Notes under the pieces: model-generated
Databases searched by the model: none
Told to the model about the DNA's origin: nothing
The model's input: the letters and a program-made list of their open reading frames with translations, nothing else
Shown here: positions 9,535-23,077 of the stretch, piece after piece
Position numbering within the stretch: the first letter of the stretch is position 1
How the letters are laid out: every line of letters starts with the position of its first letter
Translations under genes and position numbers: made by a program
Source: Coptis chinensis
Lineage: Eukaryota; Streptophyta; Magnoliopsida; Ranunculales; Ranunculaceae
Assembly: GCA_015680905.1 (NCBI GenBank)
Contig: CM027385.1
Location: 81,613,501-81,677,500 of the forward strand
Direction: 5' to 3'
DNA length: 64,000 nucleotides

Positions 9535-12500
9535 GTCCTATGAACGGGTGTTGTTATATTAAATTATTGTAAAAAATATTAACAACTATGCATAGCTATG
9601 AGATATGAAAATTATATTAATCAGTCATTCAAATTTCTTACATCACTTTCTATAAAAATGAAGCATCAAACCTTGATAAAACTCATCGACTTCTTTTTGT
9701 TGTTAGGTTTAATAATAGAAGTTTGATTAAAATTTTGTGAGAATATCTAATGTGACGAAGACAATATTGAAGCTATTTGAATAGCATGCCATTCTTAATC
9801 ATAATAAAAAATTTATGATAAACACTACTTAAAATGAAAAACTATATTTGTCGAGACATTTATTCCCTCTACTTATAATACAAACATGCTTTAGGGTTAT
9901 TAGTTCAATGCATTTGCATTAAGTTTATGATTTTCCATTAATTATTCTTTGAAGTTAGTTCAATGTAGTACATTGCATTCAGTTTCCAACTTCTCATTAA
10001 TTATTTTTTGAGGTTAGTTCAATACAGTTGCATCAAGTTTTCGATTTTCCGTTAATTATTATTTGAGGTTAGTTCAGTGCAATTGCATCTACTTTATAAT
10101 TTCCCGTTAGTTATTCATTAAGGTTAATTAGTACAGTTGCATCCAATTTTTTATGTTTAATTAATTAGTCTTTAAGATTAGTTCAATGCATTTGCATCAA
10201 AGTTCCAATCTCCCGTTAATTACTCTTTGAGATTAGTTCAATATATCTGCATCCAGTTTCTGATTTTCCGTTATTTATATTTTGAGGTTAGTTGAATGGA
10301 GTTGCATCCAATTTTCGATTCCCGTTATTTATTTTTTGGGGTTAGTTCAATACAGTTGCATCCAGTTTTTGATTTCTCATTAATTATTATTTGTGGTTAG
10401 TTCAATACATCTGCATCCAATTTTCAATTTCATGTTAATTGTTCTTTGAGGTCAGTTCAATGCATTTGCATCAAGTTTTTGATTTCCGGTTAATTATTCT
10501 GTGAGATTAGTTTAATGTATTTGCATCCATTTTTCGATTTCTCGTTTATTATTTGATAAGATTGCATTTGCATCTAGTTCCCGATTTCCAGTTAATTATT
10601 GTTTGAGGTTAGTTCAATGAATTTGTATCCAATTTCCGATTTTTCGTTAATTATTTCTTGAGGTTAGTTCAATGCATTTGCATCAAATTTATTATTTATG
10701 TTTTAAGGTTAGTTCGATGCAATTACATTCGGTTTCTGATTTCTCGTTAACTATTCTTTGAGGTTATTTCAATGCATATTTGCATTTAGTTTCTGATTTT
10801 CCACCAATTATTCTATGAGGTTAGTTCAATGCAGTTACATTTGGTTTTTGATTTTATGTTAATTATTTTTTGAGTTTAGTTCAATGCATTTGCATCCAGT
10901 TTCTGGTTTCCCATTAATTATTATTTGAGGTTTGTTTAATGTTTAATGCATACCGTTTACGATTTCCCATTAAATATTTTCAAGAATTTGCTTCTATTTT
11001 CTAATTTTCCGTTAGTTGTTCTCTGGCGTTAGTTTAATGCAATTACATCCAGTTTTCGATTTCTAGTTAATTACTTTTTGAGTTTAGTTTATTGCATTTG
11101 CATAAAGTTTTCGATTTCCCGTTAATTACTCTTTGAGCTTAGTTATGTATTTGAATCCAGTTTTCGATTTTCTTTTAATTATCCAATGTGGTGTGTAATA
11201 CCAACTTCTACTGATCTATAGTGTCTTTCCAAACATAGCATAAAAAATAAATTATGTTTGATTTACTATGTTGGATCATCAAAGATTATCTAGTTCCCAA
11301 TTTCCGTTAATTATTCTTTAAATTATGCATGACTCACTATGTGGAATCTTCAAAGATTATCTACGAACGGGTGTTGTTATATTAATTACTCTAAAAAATA
11401 TTTGCAAATATGCAGAACTATTATATATTAATATTATATTTGTCACTTATCCAAATTTCTTATAACGTGAAAACCTCACTCTCCATTAAAAAAAAACTCA
11501 CATTTGATAAAACCCTTCAATTTCATTTTGTTGTTTAATAATTGAAGTTTAATTGAAGTTTTGTGAGATTGCCTAATAAGGCGAAGTTCATATATATTGA
11601 AGCTACTTGAATAGCAAGAAGTTACCCAATCATACGGAAAGAGATAAGATAAACACAATTTAAATGCAAAACTATACTTATCGAGACATTCTCACAACAT
11701 ATAATCCAACTATGTTTTGAGGTTAGTTCAATGCATTTGCATCCAGTTTCTGATTTTCCGTTATTTATATTTTGAGGTTAGTTCAATACAGTTGAATCTA
11801 ATTTCTGATTCCCGTTATTTTTTTTTAGGTTAGTTCAATGCGGTTGCATCTAGTTTCCGATTTCTCATTAATTATTCTTTACAGTTAGTTCAATACATTT
11901 GCATCCAATTTCCAATTCCCTGTTAATTTTTCTTTGAGGTCAGCTCAATGCATTTGCATCCAGTTTCTGATTTCCAGTTAATTATTATGTGAGATTAGTT
12001 TAATGCATTTGCATACAGTTTTTGATTTCACGTTTATTATTTGATAAAGTTGCATTTGCATCTAGTTTTCGATTTTCTGTTAATTATTGTTTGATATTAA
12101 TTTAATAAATTTGCATTCAATTTTCAATTTTCTGTTAATTATTTCTTGAGGTTAGTTCAATGCATTTGTATCCAGTTTATTTTTTAAGATTAGTTCAGTG
12201 CAGTTGCAGCAGGTTTCCGATTTTCCATTAATTATTCTTTAAGATTAGTTCCACTCATTTGCATCATGTTTCCAATTTATAATTAATTTTTCTTTGAGGT
12301 TAGTTCAATGCAGTTGCATCCAGTTTTCGATTTTCCGTTAATTTAATCTTTGAGGGTTAGTTCAATGCATTTGCATCCAGATCCGATTTCCCGACAATTA
12401 TTTTTTTATATTAGTTTGATGTATTTGCATCCAAGTTTTGATTTCTCGTTAATTATTCTTTGAGGTTAGTTTAATGCAGTTGTATCCATATTCTGATTTT

Positions 12501-12600
12501 CTATTAATTACTTTTTAAGATTAGTTTAATGCTTGCATTTGCATCCAGTTTCCGATTTCCCGTTAATTATTTTTTGAGGTTAGTTCAATGCAGTTACATC
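9535..12600. repeat. AT-rich minisatellite array, ~55-bp unit, with higher-order duplication
   Basis: The unit is read as GGTTAGTTCAATGCATTTGC, then ATCCAGTTTCCGATTTCCCG, then TTAATTATTCTTTGA. About 20 units lie in 9895-11210 and about 15 in 11715-12600, with many substitutions and indels. Each block is preceded by a related ~350-bp leader (9540-9895 and 11362-11715) containing GAACGGGTGTTGTTATATTA. The first leader starts with the small hairpin ACCCGTCCTATGAACGGGT, of the kind often seen near Helitron ends. No coding potential is evident. Confidence 0.85.
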
Positions 12601-13606
12601 ATATATATATATATGATGTAACTATGAATAAATATTTAAATCTCATTGTGGATGACGCATTAAATCGAAAGGGTTTTAGGAAAATCGTTTTCGGTGGAAA
12701 CTATTGTTTTTAGCAATTTAGTTTTTTGTCTCATATTTTTTTTTTCGTAATTAGCTATATTGTTTAGGAAAAGTTGGAGACTGTGTGACACTCTAGATGG
12801 GATTATTTTTTCATAATTAGTTATAGTGTTTAGGAAAAGTTATAGACTCTCTAAAACTTTATATGGGATTGCTTTCTTATTTATATCATATTTTTTTTAT
12901 AAATAGTAATAGAGTTTAGAAAAAACTGGAGTTCCTGCGAGTGTTCCAAAAAAATAGATTGGTGAGGGTATTACAATAATATATATCTAAGGAATTGGAA
13001 TATGTCATAATTATTGTGGCCGTAATTGTGATTTTTTGAATCCTTAACTGAATAAATGTCTAAATCACATAGTGGATGACACATCAAATCGAAAGGGTTT
13101 TAGAAAAATCGTTTTTGGTGGAAATTATTGTTTTTAGCAATTTAGTTTTTTGTCTCCTATTTTTTTTTTTTTTTTTTTTTGTAATTAGCTATATTGTTTA
13201 GGAAAAGTTAGAGATTCTGTGAAACTCTAGATGAGATTGTTTTTTTTTTCGTAATTAGCTATAGTGTTTAGGAAAAGTTAAAGAGTTTGTGAAACTCTAT
13301 ATGGGATTGTTTCCTTATTTATATCATACTTTTTTATATTTAGTAATAGAGTTTAGAAAAAATTGGAGTCTCTATGAGAGTATAACTATAATATATATCT
13401 AAGGATAAAGATAAATATTTGTTTTCTATTTTATCTCCTACTTTTTCTTAATTAGCATGACACGTGGACGCTCTAGAAACGCTTCCTCAATTGAAGAGGG
13501 TAGAAATCTAATATATATATAAATCCTATTTTGTCTCCTACTTTTTCTTAATTAGCCATGACACGTGGACACTCTAGAAACGCTTCCTCAATTGAAGAAG
13601 GTAAAG

Positions 13607-13610
<4 letters not shown>
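12601..13610. repeat. Degenerate tandem duplications after the minisatellite
   Basis: A segment of about 400 bp beginning near 12628 (GAATAAATATTTAAATC, then AAATCGAAAGGGTTTTAG, then TTTTAGCAATTTAGTTTTTT) is repeated from about 13051. A ~100-bp unit with CATGACACGTGGAC and CTCTAGAAACGCTTCCTCAA occurs at about 13425-13500 and again at 13525-13605. Confidence 0.75.

Positions 13611-13670
<60 letters not shown>
13611..13670. repeat. (TA)n microsatellite
   Basis: About 30 uninterrupted TA dinucleotides lie directly left of the second ~280-bp direct repeat. Length is probably polymorphic. Confidence 0.95.
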
Positions 13671-13672
<2 letters not shown>

Positions 13673-13940
13673 AGGTTTTAGACCCAGCCATATGGCCGGA
13701 ATCATTTCTAAAATTCATAGCCCGGCTATATAAAATTTTGCGAAAAATTCAATGACGGATAATTATTAGCATAATTTTTTAGAATTGATTTAGCAATTGG
13801 AGTTGTATAAAATTTTCTTGTGAGATGTTGATTGACTTATTAGAGTTGTGGTTGTATTATGAAACTTCTTAAGATTAAGAGCTCTTGTTGCATTATGAAA
13901 CTTCTTATGATTTAAGAGTGTCCACGTGGCATACTTCTCT
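13671..13940. repeat. Right copy of the ~280-bp direct repeat
   Basis: Partner of 9155-9440: AAGGTTTTAGACCCAGCCAT at the left and GTGTCCACGTGGCATAC at the right, in the same orientation. Confidence 0.75.
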
Positions 13941-14759
13941 CTCTAAGAAATGTGGCTCACACCCCTGCCTTCCTAACCGGTTACTCTAAACCTCCCCCAT
14001 GTCGGCCCAACCCATTTAACCCCCCCTATTTTTAAGGTTTTATGAAATAAACTCCCTATTTTTGCGAAAGTAATAAAATCTCGGTCTACTTATAAATTTC
14101 AAACGAAATTTATCATTTTTTACCTTTTCTCTTTTCCAGCACACAACTCATATCGTTTTGGGGTTTTTATTCTCACCATTTTAAACCAACAAGGACACAA
14201 AAAACACACCAATTTCAGCTCGGAGTTGAGTTCTATTTTCGATTTTCGCGAATTTATCTCTTTATTCTCACATCATTGAAGAATAAGGTTTGGCATGAGA
14301 GAAATCTTCTTCCTTTAACTTTTGTTTTAACCTATTTTCAGCACACTTCTTTGAACTTCTGATTATCCTCTTTTCAATCTTCTTCGTTATTTTAATTTTA
14401 CTTCTTCTATATCTTCTTCGTTAGATTCATGCCATTAAAATTTAAATTGGTGATATTATCATGTTTTAAATGCTGAAAATACTGCATACCTATGTAAATA
14501 TAGATTTACGGATATATGACTGCTGGAAATACTGCATATATACCTATGTAAATATAGATTTACAGATATATGACTATGTAAAAATACATTTACATATATT
14601 CATCAATTTTTCTTTGTTGTTTTTTGCAAATGCAGACATGGATGGGACTGTTCTTTTTGTTATTATCTAAGAGACACAAATTATGAGTGTTCGTGTTGGG
14701 ACTAATGGTATAATTGGTGATTTGAAGTGTACAATTTCTAAAAAGTTGTCTGACCTTAC
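13941..14759. other. Non-coding interval left of the LTR
   Basis: No gene is seen. A short local duplication occurs at 14468-14580 (TATGTAAATATAGATTTAC twice, with GATATATGACT). Confidence 0.5.
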
Positions 14760-16285
14760 TGATAACCCGTAAAAACTAAATTAGATTACTCTAATATTAT
14801 TCTTACGGTATCAATTATTTATTTCATACTCTCACATATAGATTTATGCAATATATAGAGTACGGAATCATTTCACTCATAAACTAACAAGACATAATAG
14901 AAATCAATTGATCAACACAAGGAAACAATGGTGAGAGTAATATTTATAGAGGTGAATTTATACTATAAAACTAAATATATGAATTTAACTTATACTAATT
15001 TAACTAAGCAATTGAATATGAATTGAATAAAATATAGAGAAGAATATGGAGAAGAGATTAGGGGGATTTGATTTCACTTAAATAAATTTCTAATATGCTA
15101 GTATAGATTATTGCAATCATAACCAATTAAGATTAATTGTGATCCCTAATTATTCATGGCAATCTCTGCCAACTAATAATTAGCATGTGAGGAAGTTCAA
15201 CTCATTCTCATGGCGAATCAACTAACCTACTAGAATGAACTCTTAAATGCAATAATTCTAACTAACACATCAAGTCTTCATCCAAGCTTCATCAAACCCC
15301 TCTAATGGAGATTTAGCTAGAATTCATTAGACTATCATTTCTAACACAAGAATAGTAAAAACAAGTCATTATTGAATAACTAATTAAACTTTCTTAATCT
15401 AAATTAACAATAGTCTAAGATTCAAACATGGATTACAATTGAAATTTAAACTAATTTAGAACTAAGATTATGAATACTAATTATCAATTTAAAACAACTA
15501 AATCTATGAATGAAAGATTGAATTCGAATTTAAATATTGAAATATAACTAAGTAATTTATTCTAAAATTCAAAACTTGTTCTCACAACTAATAAAATTGA
15601 CAACTAACTAGATTAATCTATATAAACTAATTTAATCAATTAAAACTAATTTTATATTACAAAACTAAATTTTATGAACTAGAACTAGGTTTAGATCTAG
15701 ATAGATTAAGAGCTAAGTTTTTGTCTCTTGATATAGAAGAGCTAGATCCCCAAATTCGTGCATAGGTTGAGGAGTCATGTTTTGGGCCGAAAAATTGAGC
15801 CTAAAACCCAATTTGTTTAATCCAAGACTTCTCATTCTGGTTGTGTTACTGTAGCATAAGTTTTTACTAACTTATACTGCTTTGATCGAGTCAAGGTCTA
15901 GATCATTGGAAAGAGCTTTCTGAGCCGGTCATTTTCATATAAAATGGGCTCAAATCCGAGGTCTGAGTCCAAAGATATGGTCTTTTGAAGTTATGTTGAC
16001 TTTTCTTCAGCTTTCTAATCCGGTTTGACTTTCACTTAACAGCTTTGACTTGGGCTTTTTAAGGGCTTTTTCTCCATGAAACTTGGGCTTTCTTCATAGA
16101 ACTTTCATAGCAATCCCTTTAGCTCCTTTTAGCCTAATTAGTAAAATTAATTTACATTTATTCAACTCCAAAGCCCGAAATACTCAAAAGCACGTAATTA
16201 GTGATAAACCTATATTATTAATCACATAATTGGTCTAACAACAATATTGTTAAAGGGTTAAAACTACAGTTTTTGGCTCTTATCA
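14760..16285 (-). repeat. Probable long terminal repeat of a minus-strand LTR retroelement
   Basis: The block starts TGATAACCCG and ends GGCTCTTATCA, so it has TG...CA ends within the inverted hexamers TGATAA/TTATCA. Directly to the right, read on the minus strand, lies a stretch like CTTGAGGACAAGCAAAATGC then TATTTGGGGGTGG. That purine-rich 'gaggacaagcaaa...gggggt' layout normally precedes the 3' LTR of plant Ty3/gypsy elements. The minus-strand open frames to the right fit the same orientation. I find no second copy of this LTR in the window, so the element is truncated at its 5' end or that end has been lost. Confidence 0.55.
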
Positions 16286-18480
16286 AACCACCCCCAAATA
16301 GCATTTTGCTTGTCCTCAAGCAAATATGAGAAATTAAAATAAGTGACAAAAATGGAGTTCTAACTAGTCTCGTTTAAAAGAGTGCGATTGCATTGACCAT
16401 ATGCAACAAGGCCTTAAACCACTAGGAATTTCCTAGTGGACGAAGTTATAGCCCTCGTGAGAGTTTTCCAAATGAAGGTACTCACAAACTTCATTTATAC
16501 TACTGACGACTAAGAAATAAAACTATTGTTTCCTTATTTATGTCTCGATTATCTATACATCTCACTAGCAATGGATCTGAGAATAATCAAGTCAAAACCT
16601 AAGCTAATATATGCATAATAATCAATCATCTACTTAATAAACATATATACATAGAGTAATACTATGAAATGCACTAGCAGTCCGTTTTGAAAACTTCGAA
16701 TAACGCCCTTAAGTAGGTCCTTACATAAATGTCAAGACAAAAAACTACTCCGATTTTTCAAAGCTCAAGTTTATTACTCCAAAGGTGTGTAGTGGGCACA
16801 CTTTACCTTACAATCTCAATGACACACAAGAAAGCCGGAGTCGATCAAACACATCTGCCACTTACTATCACACTAACCTATTCCTAATTGAGCTAGAGGT
16901 CTTTATTAGGTGTTGCGGGGATTATGAGATGGTTTAAGAAGGAAGGAAATGGATATTCAAAAAGGACAAGTCTGAGATAATAGAGTCTTCATATTATGTA
17001 ACTAGAGAAAACCTTGTTCTTTACTTTTGCTTCTACTATACACTTTGTTTCCATCCTTAGCCATATTTTTCTTTTTCTTTTTATTTGGCTTTTGACTCCT
17101 TTGATTCTATTTTTGTAGTTCTAACTCTTTATTTTCTTTTATTTTTTTTTTATTTAGATGAAAACTTTATTTTCTTATTTGAAGCGACTAACAAATTCTT
17201 GATTTCAAAGGTCTTTCTCTTTTCTATTCTTCATCTTTATTCTCAGACTCATTCAAAAAATGAGTAGGCTAATTTTTATTTTTATTTTGTTTTGTAAAAG
17301 GGTAAAAGAATTGTGGTTTATGAAAGGCTAAAGAAAGGCTCAGAGGGGCGACTAGCGGAAAATAATTTCATAAGGTTTGAATTTCTGGCTATATCGATCC
17401 AAAGAGGGCCTAAATTCTCGCTTAGGATATGGTATAGTGATCAAGCAAGTGGACGTGTGATTTCTCTATCCGGATTTTACTTCTCCCTTGTGTCATTTCT
17501 CAAATGTTTCACTCATATAAGGCTTTAGGCTATATTCTCACAGGATTTGTAGAATAAGTACTCTAGCCTAGATTTCATAAACTTACTACCAAACAATCAT
17601 AAATACTCATGTAATATATTTATAGATAGATGCAAAGATTATTACCTATATATTAACCTAAGTTTCTAAAACTATTCTAATGTAAAAGCTACGTGAGACT
17701 TCTAGATCATTAAGAGCATAGAGAAAGAAAACAATACCAATATTCCTAAGTGTATAGCATAACTTTTTATTTATATTTTTAAAATTTTAAAATTTTTATT
17801 AGAAAACAAGTGCATATTATACATATCTATATATCCTAACAGATGCCTTAATTACACGTGTTTATATGCCCACCCCCAAACAAGAAGCATGTTTTGTCCT
17901 CAAAGTATTTAAATAAAAAGGGTAGAAAAATACCATAGAAACGCGTAAAATTGTGGAACATCTGTAAAACAAGGTTATAACATATTAATATAGCAAATAA
18001 AACTGACGCAACTCTATAAGAGTTCCACCCGCTATGGGGTTAATAAGAAATAAATTGCTTGGGACATAAGCAGACACTAACTGAAACTAAAAACTTACCT
18101 TATCTCCCGCTTAATCGTCCTCCTCATCCTCTCCTTCTATAAAGAATTGAGGTTCCTTCGCGTCCTGCCATGCCATGATAATTTGTCAGGCTTGACGCCA
18201 TTTATCATCTACGGATGTTAACACATAAAAGTTTCACTTGGTCGGATGGGGTGTAAGGTGCAACCTCGATAAGGTTGTATCCTCCACCATTGCCAAGTCA
18301 TTACGACCGAAAGATCGAATAATACAATTGGTGGGTCTCACAATGTGGAATTCTAACCCAATCCGTGAAACGGGTACAAAAAACAGGGAAGAAACATAGC
18401 ATAATACGACAAACTAAAACAGGCATAAGAAGGTACTTATGTATCATACTATGGGCTCGCGCTAAATTAGAAACTAAGGT
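16286..18480 (-). other. Non-coding internal region of the minus-strand LTR element
   Basis: No sustained frame is present. A second purine-tract-like stretch occurs near 17868-17905 (minus strand: CTTTGAGGACAAAACATGCT, then TGTTTGGGGGTGGG), echoing the one next to the LTR. A 21-base near-palindrome (CCACTAGGAA, T, TTCCTAGTGG) lies at 16419-16439. Confidence 0.45.
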
Positions 18481-19117
18481 TCAGGGAAGGTCATAAAACA
18501 TACGTCCCGTGGCTAAAGCAAGGAAGACGCTGCAAGTGGCGTCATTCACAAACGAAAAACGCCATTCCCCTAATATATTTAGCATGATCCAAAACATAAC
18601 AGTGCCCACGTTCATGGACAAGCTACCAATTAAGGGCGGCGTTGTATTCCCCTTGGTCCTCGATACGGAAAATTCCTGCCCCATAAGCCTCATGCAAAAA
18701 CTCATAGGTGTAGACATACATATTATCTACCCAATAGCCCCATGGGTCTTGTATTTCAACGGGCATAGCAAGTCCAAGAACAGATGCTAGCAAGAACCTG
18801 GTAATTTCCATTAGTTCATCCTTAATGTTGATGGAGAACACTTGTTCTCCATCCGGTCTATCAAAGAACATGCAATTATCATAAAAATAAGATGTAAGTG
18901 TTGGAGAATAATGTTCATCAGGTCTTACCATTAGCGGTTCCCAGCCTACGTGTATGATCACCTCGCGAAACCAAGCACCATAGGTGGTACTTTGGAACAA
19001 ATCTTCGAAAGACTGTTCCGGTATGACTGTAGGAGATGTCATCTCAAAACTACCCTCTGGAACAGCTGCAAACGATCCTGGAACAACCCACAAAAAATCA
19101 GAATTTTTCGTGCCCAC
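18481..19117 (-). pseudogene. Degenerate plant-transposon protein (PF20167-like)
   Basis: A 164-codon minus frame (19117 to 18623) contains HVGWEPLMVRPDEHYSPTLT, then FYDN, then EITRFLLASVLGLA. This resembles the 'putative plant transposon protein' domain found in many plant LTR-element remnants (aromatic-rich, with a conserved FY-N core). Coding-like sequence continues in another minus frame down to about 18481 (SMNVGTVMFWIMLNILGEW and beyond), so there is a frameshift near 18625-18690. No zinc knuckle, protease or polymerase is seen. The family call rests on pattern only. Confidence 0.4.
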
Positions 19118-19320
19118 GGGTCAGGGCGCGGGGTGCGCTCAACTGAATCCCTGTATGGGTGTGGGTCGCGCTCCGGAGAATTTGGACTTACAGTGTTTTG
19201 GGCGCGGGTCGCGCTCAACCTAGGCCTGGGTGGGTAGCCAGTCGCGCTCAGGGTAAACTGGATTGGCAGTGTTATGGGCGCAGGTGGCGCTCCACTGAGG
19301 CGCAGGCGCACTCCGAGGTG
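19118..19320 (-). repeat. GC-rich imperfect tandem repeat
   Basis: About five copies of a GGGCGCGGGTCGCGCTCAAC-like core are spaced about 30-45 bp apart (near 19123, 19157, 19200, 19231 and 19277) in otherwise AT-rich DNA. They lie immediately upstream, in the minus direction, of the degenerate transposon protein. Confidence 0.8.
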
Positions 19321-20351
19321 TTGAAATGCTGAAGTGAGAAGGAAAACTTGGGAGTGAAATGTGAGAGATGAAAATGAGAGATGTGAGTTGTGTGTGGATA
19401 ATGAATGAAATTTATATAGGTTTTTAGTTTCCAAAACGAATCGGGAAGTTGCCAAAAAGTTTTAAGACAATTGCCGGAAACAAAAATTTCCAAAACCGAA
19501 AACGGAAACAACCTATATTCTTGATTCTAAAACAAACCTAATATCTTTTAGGTTGAATATAATTTAGGGTAGTAACTGCCTAACTCAGCTCATTGAGATT
19601 TCATAGTCATGCCAATATCAACAACATTCCCAACAATCATCGCAAAATTACATAATAAATTGTGGATCATATAAAAACCATGCTAAAAGAAATAATACCA
19701 CCCCAAACAATTCGAGAAGGTGAGATTAACACTAAAATCAACGCATAATTTGAAAAGAACCAAATTAAATTAAAATCGAAATTCAAATGCAATTAACTAC
19801 CAAATTCAAATTTAACTACTAAATTTAACAACTTAACATCCAATCTACTAAAAACAATAAACAACAAGAAATCTAGCTATGAGATGAGGAAGGGATAAGA
19901 ATAGGAAGTTGAGTGATCAAGAATGGAAAAACCAAACACCCCACCCCAAAACAAATTTTATAGAACAGAGTTTAGAAAATTTATTTTAAACGAGGGTCTT
20001 TTAAAGTCAGATTTCCCTAGACTTAATATGGGGTCGTTTTAAGTCAGATTCCCCTAGACTGTGCACACCCCTAAACAAGCAAGAAACTAGATGATGCGTG
20101 GTCAACTATAAACTAATAGTTGAAAGAGGAGCTGGGGGTCTCGCCATAAAAACATGATACTAAATGCACCTCTAAACAGAATGAAGTTGTATAATTGGAA
20201 GCAATCATGTAGAAGAATGAAAAAAAACTTATCCAACCCATCAAAGAACATATCCAAACCATCATATTGTAGCTGCGTTAAAAAGTTGGAATGACCTAAA
20301 AAATGAATTAGCGATACTTTAGGTGAGAAAGGAATGAAGTATGGATCCTGA
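19321..20351. other. Non-coding retroelement-like interval
   Basis: Short minus frames here have low-complexity composition and no recognisable domain. A 20-base stretch (AAGTCAGATTYCCCTAGACT) occurs twice near 19996 and 20043. Confidence 0.4.
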
Positions 20352-22004
20352 TGTCACTACACCATAAGGGCCATTTTGTAACAGAGCAAAATTTTCATTT
20401 GTAACGAATATATCTGTTACTACCTTTCTAACGGACATAACTGTGAGGTTTTTTGGTATCCGTTAGTATATTTCAATTGATTTTTCTAATTATTATCAAA
20501 ACCAGTATTTTAATATTTGGTAACAATTGTGTCTGAAACAACTAAAATAATGAACAGAAGGGTATATTCGAAACTAACAGATAACATTAAATTAAATAGA
20601 GAAAAATTGTGCCGATGATTTCCCATTTTCGTCTCTCTCTCTTCAAGCCTCCATCGAACACTTCCCCCGTCTCCTCTGTCCAACCCTAGCCAACGAAGAA
20701 GGAAATAAACCAGGTACGCTTTCTCTTTTCTTCTACCCAAACCCCATCTAGCGAATTTCTAAGTTTTTTTTTTTTTTTTTTTAATTGTGCTCCATGATCG
20801 TACTGTTCAAGTTAGGTTTATTTGGTTTAGTTGCTGATAAATTTGTGGAAATTAAGCTTTGTATTGAAACTGCAAGATTGGACTCTAAATTTACGCTTCT
20901 CGATCATCAATTGGGATATTTCGTTGGTTTGGGGTTCGGTTGGCTAATAAGAAATCTAAGGAATTTCAGTATTAATTAAATAGCTTATGTTTATCTAAGA
21001 TTTAGTTTTCCTTATAAACTGTTTCTGTTTCTGTTTGATTTCCTAGGTTGTGCTACATAGCTTTTTCTCTCACGGACACAGGCAAGTTATAGAATTTTTG
21101 TTACTTATTATTTTTTTTTACTAGTTTTTTTTTTTCTAGTGAAATCAATCTTCAGATAATGGGTTGGTTTATTCCTTGTTCATTTTTGTTTTTGTCAAGT
21201 GAAAAGCTTCGGCACATTGAACCTTTACAGTATTGTTGTATTGTTATGGAACATGCACGACATTCTCAAATTGATGAGAGCAAATCTTTGGAGTCTGTTA
21301 TGATTGGGAAGGTCGATAATTTTTCATGTGACACAAACTTGTAAGTTATATCACATTTTTCTTCCTCTTTCTAGTACATCTATGTTGTAGAAAGTGTATT
21401 CATCAATTTGTTTTTTGTTCATAATATAAAGATTGTATGTGTTTTTTATGCTTGTAATTAGATAACTCTTCATGGTCTTATAAAAGAGCTTCTTCTTTGA
21501 TTATTGGATGGAAGGGTGCCATTGATCTTTAATATATGACGACGTCAAGCTTTTGAATGCATTTGACTAGTCTGATGTTTAATATTCTGGTTAGTTTTTT
21601 TTTTCTTCATCTTCTTTGTTTTCATTGTTTTATTGTCTCGACTTTATCAATTAGAATTAGCATCAATCAGGCTTGTCAATATGGTTGGGGTTGAGGAATC
21701 ACTTCTTTTGGATGTTCATCATTTGTTGTTGCATCCATTACCTTGAAGAAGTATTCATTGCTCATCTTTGTTTTTACTACATTCTCTTTTATTTCTATGT
21801 TTGTTCGTTTGTGCGTATGTATCACTCGGGTTTTGGGTCTGGAACAAGCCATGTGCAACTTCATACAAGTATTTTTTGTTCCTTTATTTTCAAAGCTAAA
21901 CTTTATTAGTAATTAACCCCATGACTAGGTAAATCATACATAAAGGGAACAACTTATAGAATTGCGAGGAAACAACTTATGGTGGTGTTTCTTTGGATAG
22001 TGTT

Positions 22005-22215
22005 GAATTGTCTTGCATCTATTGTGCTGATATTATTAAGGGTCGTATCCATTGTGTTGATTTTATTAAGGGTTGTATCCCGCTGGTTGCTTGCATTCAG
22101 ATTGCTCCTTACGCCATCTATTATGCTGATTTTATTAAGGGTTGTATCCCACTATTGGCTTGCATTTAGATTGTTCCTTACGCCTTCTATTGTGCTGATT
22201 TTATTGGACTTTTCC
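22005..22215. repeat. Short internal tandem repeat inside the CACTA element
   Basis: Four copies of a TGTGCTGATTTTATTAAGGG-like segment occur, the last two separated by a duplicated stretch reading GGCTTGCATTTAGATTG and CCTTACGCC. The repeat keeps a plus frame open, which explains the 96-codon frame seen here. I do not regard it as a gene. Confidence 0.75.
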
Positions 22216-23077
22216 ATCCATTTTAGCTTACTTACAAAGTTTAGGGAAGTCATTTGGAGGGTTGCATGATTTAGAACTCTGATTAGTTTGCTGGTCACCA
22301 ACACTTGAATAGTTAAGTTTCTGTTCAAAAGGGCGTAAGGAAAAATCTAAATGCATGTCCTTTTGCCTGACACATTGTTGTTTGAAGGAAAATAGTTCTT
22401 CTAGCTATTTTGATTTGTGAGTTTGTTGACATTGAGGATGCCATTAGGATGAGCGAGCAGACCCTTCTTTTAGCTATTTTTATTTAAGTTCTTCATTTTT
22501 TCTATGTTAGTACCAACGTTCTAGTTTGATGCTTCTGAGGTTTACAAAATTTGAAGTTGAATAGCACACCACTCAACTTTATTCGTGTTTAATTTATATT
22601 AGCGTCTTGGTCCAAATATAGGTTCAACAACATTGCTCTAAGAGACATTAGAAACATCAGCTCACCTTTGAAAATATTGTTTTCATTAGACATGTCTACC
22701 CACCCTTGTGCAAATTAGAACTCACATCACAAACCTGCCTTGGGCACCATAGAAATGTATTGATCAGACTATCGGTATCGCTCTTGTTTGTTGAATCTGA
22801 TTCAGCTCCAATATACCAAGCTAGGTCTCGCATAACATGAATTTATTGAATTGTCTTTTCTCTTTGGTTGTTTTTGGAACACTTCTAGTTAATTTGCTCA
22901 GTTGCGGTGTTTATCTTTCCATAGTGTTAACAGAGTTATCCAAAGATGCCTTTTTTTAGTGAAGTAAATGCATAGTATGTTTCTGAACAATCCTTTTGTT
23001 TTGTGAAATGGGTTCTTTTATTACATTTCAGACTGAACCGATTCATGTTTGACTTGAGTTTGCTTTGCTGGATGTAG

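Noticed and set aside
9895..12600. CRISPR-like regular array
   Set aside because: Repeats are contiguous and degenerate with no unique spacers, in plant nuclear DNA. It is a minisatellite.
13558..13755. 65-codon frame with a long Ile-Tyr run
   Set aside because: It is the translation of the (TA)n microsatellite.
16286..20351. Search for gag, protease, reverse transcriptase or integrase of the minus-strand LTR element
   Set aside because: No catalytic motif was found on either strand, so only an LTR and a PF20167-like remnant are claimed.
21979..22269. 96-codon Leu/Val-rich frame resembling a membrane protein
   Set aside because: The frame is kept open by a short tandem repeat. Hydrophobicity follows from its T-rich composition.
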